From Scytalidium lignicola (taxonomy: Eukaryota > Ascomycota > Leotiomycetes), in the NCBI GenBank assembly GCA_002812745.2, contig NCSJ02000174.1, forward strand, positions 1 to 64,000: a stretch of 64,000 nucleotides of DNA. The letters are read 5' to 3'. Under the pieces are notes generated by a model that was given only the letters and a program-made list of their open reading frames with translations, was not told the DNA's origin and made no database searches. The position numbers and the translations under genes were made by a program. This document shows positions 56,802-64,000 of this stretch, in pieces (the first letter of the stretch is position 1; each line of letters opens with the position of its first letter).

Positions 56802-58553
56802 CTAGGCACGCGGATAGACCGATGTAGTACATATGCTATGTATGTCTGTATAACTCTGCTTCGATTTCCAGTTTGGAGCGGACATGTTTTCTGACCAAGA
56901 CTCGTCAAGAAGCAGCCGGGAAATGTCCATCTCGGCCAAGCTACCAGTAAAGGGCGCCGAAATACCTTCATTCCAATCAAATGAGTGTCCGAACGGTAGG
57001 GCATCGGCTGCCACGGCAACTCCAGATTGCTCTAATGAAGGAATATTGATGCTCTCTTTAATGAGGTGACTAGATGGGTGACCTCGTGAGTCGATTTTCT
57101 TGGCACCGCTGTCCTCCAGAGGCGAAGAGATGATCTGTTCAACCCTCAAGCATTCCCGATTAGAGTGTTGAAGAAGAGCAGTGGATGATTGTGGTATAGC
57201 TGCCGTTATATTCTCATTGCTATGATCATCTATAGTTTGGTTCCCTTGAAGCTTTACTTGGTTGTCTTGAGTGGAGCGGAATTTTTCGGGATACTTATTT
57301 CTAAACCTGTCTCTTAAATCGACTGGCTGCCGATTACGTAGATGAAATCTTGGATCTCTCTGTATTCGTGTCCATGCTGGCCCGTACATGGTGTAGCCCT
57401 CGAGGATCTCACGGTCATCTTCTTCGGAGAATGGACGCCTCTCCCGACGTTGTGACTCTCTGAAAGGCCCTTCGATTCCTAATTCGGCAAGGTCTGCTAG
57501 TTTTTTCCTATGAGTTCGGCTCTTTTGTTGTTTCTGAGAAGAACTAGGGGTTTGCGAGACATCGGACTGGCGGTTGATGTCACCTTCCTCCTCGATAAGG
57601 ATGTTTTCAGACATAAGACTTGACTTGGACTTAGCTGCTACACTGGTTTTCCCAGTGCTTCCCGAAGTTTTTACATTCGTCGAAGAATTCGAGGACCTCC
57701 TCCTCAGCTCAATTGGACAGCATGTCCGGAATCTATCTTTCAGGTCAACCCCCGTTCTACCCTCGAAAGGAAATTCAGGATCTTCGAGAATATCAGTCCA
57801 ACGTCCAACTCCATGCTTGTTAACACCCAATAATAAAAGCTTTGTTTCCTCCTCTGTCCACTTTTTCCTAACTCTTAGGGACTTTCTCCTAGAGCGCTTG
57901 GTAGCCGCATCCTTCCTAGTAATACTGGATGAAGTGTCTTCACCAGAATCACCCTTCGGTTTATTCAGCTTCGGCGGCACAGTATTCAGGCTGTTTCTGC
58001 CATGGCTATCGTGGAAAGAACTGGACGCTATCGGTGGAAATAAAGTTGCTTGGGGAGGTGGCTCAAATAGTCCAATAATTATTGGTGGTACGACCTGTTT
58101 GGTAGCCTTTTGCTTCTTTGGGGGCTGCGGTAGCTGTACAAATTCGTCCTTTGGATTATCGGCTACATGTCGCTTCTTCGAGGATAGCCTCGGTGTATGG
58201 CCTGCATCATCGTCTAGTATCTTCCGGAGGGACTGTGGTGATGAGTTCCCTAGAGTCCGACTTGTGGGAGTAGCCTCATTCTCAGGCGCTTTTAATGGCT
58301 CGTTAGATTGGTGATTGTTACCGTCCTCGATAGAATGTAGCAAAGTTGTATGCTTCGGAATAAGCTGGGTTCTAGTTGAGTGCTTGCCATTTCGTTTGCT
58401 TGTGTCTGGTTCGAGAAGTAGAGGACGACCAGAAGCCTTTAAGATGTTGGGGTCTTGTAGCGGTGGCAATTCGAGCGATGGGCTGGCAGGGAACGATTCA
58501 GACGGTTCTTCGTTAAGTAAGGCGATTAGCCGTGGCTCTATAGTCGTATACAT
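56802..58553 (-). CDS. Double-telobox Myb/SANT protein (Teb1/Tay1-like)
   Basis: Single exon, 583 residues. There are two Myb domains about 150 residues apart. Myb 1 (about residues 230-285): 'KKWTEEETKLLLLGVNKHGV', 'GRWTDILED', ending in telobox 'VDLKDRFRT'. Myb 2 (about 390-445): 'RRPFSEEDDREILEGYTMYG', 'AWTRIQRDPRF', telobox 'VDLRDRFRN'. The VDLKDKWRN-type recognition helix defines telomere-repeat binders. Two tandem copies in one protein match fission yeast Teb1 and Yarrowia Tay1. The 220-residue N-terminus and the C-terminus are disordered, Ser/Pro-rich, with basic 'KKQKATK' and 'KRSRRKSLRVRKK' NLS-like runs. It is a nuclear DNA-binding protein; whether it binds telomeres, promoters or both is open. 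Confidence 0.85.
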   Translation of the reverse strand: MYTTIEPRLIALLNEEPSESFPASPSLELPPLQDPNILKASGRPLLLEPDTSKRNGKHSTRTQLIPKHTTLLHSIEDGNNHQSNEPLKAPENEATPTSRTLGNSSPQSLRKILDDDAGHTPRLSSKKRHVADNPKDEFVQLPQPPKKQKATKQVVPPIIIGLFEPPPQATLFPPIASSSFHDSHGRNSLNTVPPKLNKPKGDSGEDTSSSITRKDAATKRSRRKSLRVRKKWTEEETKLLLLGVNKHGVGRWTDILEDPEFPFEGRTGVDLKDRFRTCCPIELRRRSSNSSTNVKTSGSTGKTSVAAKSKSSLMSENILIEEEGDINRQSDVSQTPSSSQKQQKSRTHRKKLADLAELGIEGPFRESQRRERRPFSEEDDREILEGYTMYGPAWTRIQRDPRFHLRNRQPVDLRDRFRNKYPEKFRSTQDNQVKLQGNQTIDDHSNENITAAIPQSSTALLQHSNRECLRVEQIISSPLEDSGAKKIDSRGHPSSHLIKESINIPSLEQSGVAVAADALPFGHSFDWNEGISAPFTGSLAEMDISRLLLDESWSENMSAPNWKSKQSYTDIHSICTTSVYPRA

Positions 58554-58858
58554 TGTAGCAAATAATCATGGTGAAAATGTAATACCCTTCTTAAAGGGGA
58601 GCGATAGTGGTTGGATTCGACAGTTATGTCGTCCTTCAGTTTTGACTTTACCGAAACGAGGCTGGTTTTGGCCCGGAACTGTGGGAAAGAAGCCGTCGTC
58701 AGTCTAGTGTGAGTATCGTTAAATTAACTCCTGCTACTTTTGTCTACTTATTTACAGTTCGGCTTGCCCTGTGCTTATGAACCTGCATAAAACAACGTAG
58801 GTTTGAGTAAATAGTCAGACAGTAATAGTAACCAGAACCCGACAATCTAGTAGTAATT
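58554..58858. promoter_or_regulatory. Divergent promoter of telobox and DUF7704 genes
   Basis: 305 nt between two divergent start codons. No clear TATA; a tactttt run and a cctgcataaaac segment are AT-rich candidates. Confidence 0.4.
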
Positions 58859-59448
58859 ATGACTTCGATCCTATCTCCAATTCCTAGATTCATTTTTACA
58901 ATTTTCGAGCCACTATCATTGCAAGTCTTACCGAATTTCTTCTTCTCTAGGAGGGCCAATTTTTAACATGGTATAGGCTGGGCGGGTTCCTTGGAGCACT
59001 CAAATCTCCAGAGTGGTTTGTCGCTGAACAAATTGCATTGTCTCCTCACAAACCCATCACACCAAATGCACAGCTTGTAGCCTATCAACTAGGGAATGTC
59101 TACCTACTTCTTGGCCTTGTGGGCATTGGTGTCCTTCACGCCACCACCGAACCCAGAGTAGTGAGAAACTATCTCATAGCACTTTGGCTTGGAGATATTG
59201 GCCATATAGCACTTACCTATATCATTCTTCAGCATGACAGATTTATGGATATTGCAAACTGGAATGCTATGACTTGGGGAAACGTCGGTGTGACAGTGAG
59301 AGCATCCCCACCTTGGTATATTACATTTCGTGGTAACTGACACCATCTTAAGTTTGGCTTATTCCTCACACGAACTCTATATTTGCTTGGTATTTTTGGA
59401 CCGGACAAACAAGCACGTAATCACACGAATCTCAGAAAGGTCCAATAA
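58859..59448 (+). CDS. Small four-helix membrane protein of the DUF7704 type
   Basis: Three exons: 58859-58920, 58977-59295, 59353-59448, 158 residues. Helix-forming parts: 'ILSPIPRFIFTIFEPLSLLG', 'AYQLGNVYLLLGLVGIGVLH', 'YLIALWLGDIGHIALTYIIL' and 'TFGLFLTRTLYLLGIFGPDK'. 'EPLSLLGGFLGALKSPEWFV' and 'WGNVGVT' are the family's best-kept spots. Intron 1 uses a GC donor (GCAAGT) with an ATAG acceptor; the phase and junction sequence agree only with this choice. Function of the family is unknown; hydrophobicity suggests ER or plasma membrane. Confidence 0.75.
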
Positions 59449-60195
59449 GACTTCTGCAGTGAGCGGTTTCTTGATACTATCAGCTACTTTATGTTACGAT
59501 ACAAAGTATGCATAAACGAGTCTCCATAGACCAACTCCATCCAATTTGAGTGGAAATATTGTAGAATCTCTCTGGCTCATTTGTGGCTGGTTCAATAAAA
59601 TCAATATTTGTCTCTGCTACTACCTGTAATTGATTCCCATTCCCTGGAATATATCAATTCTGGATACTCGGATCATCGCATTGGACTCAATCTACTAGTT
59701 GAACATAGTCCCAGTCAGAAACCTTGCCAAACCATACATTAGCCACTCCTTGGCACAATTTTGTTAGAATAGTTAACATAGCATCCCAGTGTGACATTTT
59801 TGAAGATTTGCTCGTAACTTTGTTATCTTTACGCAGATTAGGGGACTCATAAGTATACGTAATGAACGACTTGAAGATGGATAGATTCACAGCGAATGGA
59901 CTAAACTCTTCCAACTAGGATGATCGATGGTAAAGATATACTATAACCTTAGAAATACACTGCGCCATTCGTAGGATGTGTTATTCTCTTGATAATGCAA
60001 AGCGAGGTGGATTTTGAACAACCTGAATTAGTCCTAAGGCAACGACGAGGGGTTGATTCACGTGATCTCGCTTAACGCTGAGCGCACATTCAAGATTTCA
60101 ATTTATCTATTTTGCGATTTGGACCAACGACCACCTACCTCCAACAATTTTCAGAACGCCAACCATTGCATCTCCAGTTCCCGTGAGACGCAACC
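59449..60195. other. Spacer upstream of the eS4 gene
   Basis: 747 nt. It contains the ribosomal protein gene promoter. No gene seen; the minus frame at 59687-59914 is unsupported. Confidence 0.45.
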
Positions 60196-61329
60196 ATGGG
60201 TAGAGGACCGTAAGTTAACCCTTATTATTGTTACCTTCTGGAATATTTTCCTCCACCTCGCTTTCAATTGTGTTTCAGTTCGAGCTGTTCTTTTCAGTTG
60301 ATCGTCTCCGCTATATAACCTGAATGGAGGACGCAAAGTCGAGGACAATAAGAGGATTTCTTCTTAGATTTTATAAATATTCTTCTGAACTTTGGGTCTC
60401 CATGCTAACAATTTCCTATACAGAAAGAAGCACCAAAAGCGCTTAAGCGCTCCATCGCATTGGCTTCTGGACAAACTGTCTGGTGCCTATGCTCCTCGCC
60501 CTTCCCCTGGCCCTCACAAGCTTCGCGACTGTATGCCTCTCATTGTCTTCATTCGAAATCGTCTAAAGTATGCTCTTAACGGACGAGAGACAAAGGCCAT
60601 CGTCATGCAACGTCTGATCAAGGTTGATGGCAAGGTCCGCACCGATGCCACATACCCAGCAGGCTTTATGGATGTTATTAGCATCGAGAAGACTGGCGAG
60701 CACTTCCGCCTTGTTTACGATACCAAGGGCCGCTTCACGGTCCACCGAATCCAGGCCGAGGAGGCAGAATATAAGCTTGGCAAGGTCAAGAGAGTGCAAT
60801 TGGGCAAGGGCGGAATCCCATTCTTGGTCACGCACGATGCTAGAACGTAAGTTCTGTCAGACATCATTCAGCCGTTGGTCCAAGCTTTGGTCGATCCACC
60901 TCGAACGATTGGAGCTAGATCAACGGTTGCTATTCCTTTCCCCCCAGAATTGCTAACAGAATTTTTCTACTGCGTAGTATCAGATACCCGGACCCTGCCA
61001 TCAAGGTCAACGACACCGTCAAGATTGATCTGGCCACTGGCAAGATCACCGACTTCATCAAGTTCGATACCGGTGTGATTGCCATGGTCACTGGTGGTCG
61101 TAACATGGGACGTGTTGGTGTCATCACCCACCGAGAGCGTCACGACGGAGGTTTCAACATTGTCCACATCAAGGATGCCATTGACAACTCTTTTGCTACC
61201 CGTGAGAGCAACGTTTTCGTCATTGGTTCCGAGAAGCCATGGATCTCACTGCCTAAGGGTAAGGGTGTCAAGCTCACCATTGCAGAGGAGAGAGATCGTA
61301 GACGTGCACATGCCATTGCTGGCAATTAA
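60196..61329 (+). CDS. RPS4: 40S ribosomal protein eS4
   Basis: Three exons: a 14-nt first exon (60196-60209, 'MGRGP'), 60424-60846 and 60978-61329, 262 residues, the usual eS4 length. The N-terminal '[20 protein letters not shown]', the S4-type region '[20 protein letters not shown]', '[20 protein letters not shown]', and the KOW-like '[18 protein letters not shown]' with '[20 protein letters not shown]' are all present. Introns of 214 and 131 nt are long for this region; a first intron just after the start codon is common in ribosomal protein genes and usually raises expression. Confidence 0.97.
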
Positions 61330-63183
61330 ACAGTGTACTTTCAGTTACTTTGGGCTGCGTGATTGTCATCGGGATGGAGTATTGGGAAATGGCTGTGCCC
61401 GGAAATCATGCATAAGGATGCAAGTTAGCATAGCAATGCAGTATGACCAAAATGCAAAAAAGCGCCCCCCTTATTTTGAACTTGTCCCCATTTTGTTGTC
61501 TTAGTTACCGTACCACGTATCCGTGCTTGAACCTGAGTTATCACGCGAACCAAAGTTATGAAGTCACAGTACATGTAGGACAGTACAGTACGTGAATGAG
61601 GTTGAGGTGCAACTTCCCCACATTAATGCAGGTGTTGCAACGAAGGCGATCAGCTCAAGCAGAACAGGACGTGTACTATACCTTACTGGAGGCTGCGGTA
61701 CCACGAGCAAGTAAGGAAGAAGAAAACTAAAAAATCTCCGAGCTTCGGGGAATCTAGAGCCACAGAGAGTTGTGGCCAGCCCCTTGTCCACCTAATTTGA
61801 GCCTTCCCATCTGGAGAGGCACGAAAGGCTGACACGCCTCCGGCAACGGAAGAGTTCTAGATAGGTGGGCGTGCAGCAGTCCGACGACATTTTTGGAATC
61901 ACGAGGGCTGCTTCCAGGTGAGGGGAAGCTGGAAAACGGCAAGCTTCTTGGTAGTTTATTAGCCCGGCTAGCCACGGGCGGAGCGACGGCTCTGGGGGAG
62001 AAGGATTTCTAGCGGTGACGAACGCGATCGGAGTCGGATCTTGGGTTGTGAAGCTTTCGGGGGAGCCAGAGGTTTCCATAAGGTAAGAACAATGCGCGGT
62101 CGGAGTGAGGGCATTGGGGAGGGGGAAAGTTGTCTCGTGAGCTCCGTTGGCAAGTCTAAATGAAGCTCGCAAGTATTTACACTACTGGACAGTAACGAGC
62201 CCACGCATCACTCGAGGATGGGAGGTTTTCTGATGAATGGGGGACCAGCAAGGACACGAGAACCACTCGACGATGTTGCTTTAATTACCAGTAGAAGCTG
62301 GACATAACCCATGTGGTAAACTTCTGACCACCAAGTCCGTGTTGTACGGTGCTATTCCAGTATGTACGACATCCTAGATTTCTGCTTCTGCTGCTGGTGG
62401 TGGGCTAGAAAGTCTGAGCTCAGCCATGTCTCCAGGGCAGTAATTCGCCAACTTTACAGGTCAGCAGCGGGTCCATTAGCAGTCGCCACCCCATCGCCGT
62501 AGGAGCCAGCAGGTCGAGCTTGGGGGGTACAACAGCGCTACTCTTGCGTTCGTCCTCACTCACTCACAGTCCAGGAGAAGCNAAAAAAAAAAGAGTGGGA
62601 TGCTGCATGGAGAATGGGATGCACTCGGCCCTGGCAGAGAAAAAGAGACCTGGCGGCCATACTGCGCCAGTATATATAGCTTCACTGGTCCCCATTCATG
62701 GCGCGGATGAGCTGCTCTGAGAATTCCGTTGCGAACCAGCTGTGGGAAGATACCTAAGTATCAGCATTGTCCATCATCACTTTCATATTATCTACCCTCC
62801 TCCAAGAAGCCATTCGGGAATTCAGGATCACCGCTGCTTGCCGTGACTGGTATAGTACTGTCCCTCGGAGAGAAAAGGTATCCTGGTGACTGGCAGGTCC
62901 CCCACTGTTATTGGCTTCAAACGCTGATTCTGCACTTCATTAATTGCTCGATTCTTGTGCGTTGCTCTGACTTCGGTGGACTAACAGAGTTTGCCCTATC
63001 GGACATTGCTTTAATATTGTCTGCAGACGAACCCAGCCAAGTGGTGTATGCTGTATCCACGCAACTGGTGCAGCCTTCGATCTGATACTAGGAGGACGAT
63101 CTGATCCGATCTCCATGAACGGGTATAAGCATCGCATCTAACCCCCCTATCCAATTCCTTGCAGCCCTGCAAGCAGCGCCCAT
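61330..63183. other. 1.85 kb intergenic region
   Basis: From eS4 to the dehydrogenase start. It has a gacagtacagtacgtg palindrome-like motif at about 61580-61595, overlapping unsupported frames at 61564-62204, and an N at 62582 before an A-run. No gene is supported. Confidence 0.5.
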
Positions 63184-64000
63184 ATGATGTCTCTGTGCAG
63201 CAAGATCTCGGGGAAATACCTGCCGAAAAGGCCTCTCGCCTCAGGCCCTAAAATCCTCGCCCACTGGAACCGCAATCCAACCTCGCGCCACCGATGTGTC
63301 TCTTCTTTAACAAAGAGAGAAACTGGACGTGCCTCGCCACGCGTGGATGCTCAGAGGGCAGGATGGTCAACTGGTCGAGTGTTTCTAGTGGCAGCAGCCG
63401 CAGCTGCAGCGGCCTATGGAATTGCTACGATCCAAGGGGACACGGGCAATCGGGACTACTCTAGCCCTAAGAAATTCACGGGTCTGAAGTTTGCCAGTGT
63501 AAAAGAAATGGAAGTTGTGAGTAGGTCAGGAGTCCGTAGTATAATAAGTTGTTAAATGAGATTTTCAGGCCATCAAGCAGATACGTGAAGCCCTAGGCGA
63601 AGACACCGTCTCCACGGATCCTGAAGACTTGAAAGCCCATGGCTACTCCGAATGGTCATCCTCTAATGATGGCCTACCGGTTGCAGTAGCTTACCCCAAG
63701 TCTACTGAGGATGTCTCCCAGATAGCCAAGATTTGCAACAAGTATCGCGTACCTGTCATACCATTTTCCGGTGGCTCTAGTCTTGAAGGTAACTTTTCCG
63801 CCCCTTATGGAGGCATAAGCGTTGATTTTGCCTTCATGGATAAAATATTGAATCTACATGAAAGTGACATGGATATTGTCGTGCAACCATCTGTGTCATG
63901 GATGGATTTGAATGAAGAGCTAGCAAAGCGTCAAACAGGACTCTTCTTCCCGGTCGACCCCGGCCCAAGCGCCAAAATAGGGGGGATGGTAGGCACTAAC
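63184..64000 (+). CDS. DLD1: D-lactate dehydrogenase (cytochrome), mitochondrial, 3' truncated by the window end
   Basis: Exon 1 63184-63516 and exon 2 63569-64000 (still open), joined at phase 0. The N-terminus is a bipartite mitochondrial signal: a basic stretch followed by a helix with eight alanines ('VFLVAAAAAAAAYGIATI'), which would anchor the protein in the inner membrane facing the intermembrane space. The FAD-binding type 4 domain then begins: 'DTVSTDPEDLKAHGYSEWSS', 'AVAYPKSTEDVSQIAKICNK', 'VIPFSGGSSLEGNF' and 'FFPVDPGPSAKIGGMVGTN', the FAD-contact loops. The enzyme oxidises D-lactate and passes electrons to cytochrome c. The C-terminal half lies beyond 64000. Confidence 0.93.

Noticed and set aside
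61564..62204. Overlapping minus-strand frames of 73-126 codons
   Set aside because: Overlap each other in three frames with no recognisable domain.

Overview
This 64 kb window is nuclear DNA of a filamentous ascomycete (Pezizomycotina). The evidence is many short introns (about 45-100 nt) with GTNNGT donors, small closely packed genes on both strands, gene families specific to filamentous fungi (DUF3433, DUF7704, fungal CENP-T, a RIP-like decayed pogo transposase), and no bacterial operon structure. The protein flavour suggests Leotiomycetes/Helotiales, but that is an inference made without any database search. I found no RNA genes, CRISPR arrays or viruses.

Layout. (1) 1-29.7 kb is loosely packed. 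It holds a decayed pogo/Fot-type transposase at the left edge, a cytochrome P450, two unassigned fungal proteins, a decayed MFS transporter, a short protein with a PIP box that resembles the ribonucleotide reductase inhibitors, a small GPI-anchored Ser/Thr-rich wall protein, a thioredoxin with a membrane-anchor-like tail, a seven-exon hexose transporter, a membrane-anchored polysaccharide deacetylase, a DUF3433 multispanning membrane protein and a leucine-rich-repeat protein. It includes several long stretches with no gene. (2) 29.7-35.3 kb is an AT-rich accessory gap with a palindromic MITE-like element and related solo arms full of CACGTG motifs, followed by the low-complexity upstream region of the Rac GTPase gene. 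(3) 35.3-64 kb is a dense housekeeping block: Rac GTPase, Nop6-like RRM protein, CMS1, CENP-T, SURF1/SHY1, a UBX protein, MIX17, Rrp47/C1D, an ApbA/PanE-like protein, PDCD5, COQ4, a CPSF6-like RRM protein, DCAF11-like WD40 protein, a double-telobox Myb protein, a DUF7704 membrane protein, 40S ribosomal protein eS4 and, cut by the right edge, D-lactate dehydrogenase. Many pairs are convergent with very short gaps (44 nt between the CENP-T and SHY1 stop codons) or share a divergent promoter.

Common threads in the dense block are ribosome and RNA biology (NOP6, CMS1, Rrp47, CPSF6-like, eS4), chromosome biology (CENP-T, telobox protein) and mitochondrial function (SHY1, MIX17, COQ4, DLD1). I resolved nearly all exon structures by hand from splice signals and reading phase. 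Three genes are broken by single N characters and return to frame if the N is omitted, which points to a consensus artefact and not real mutations.
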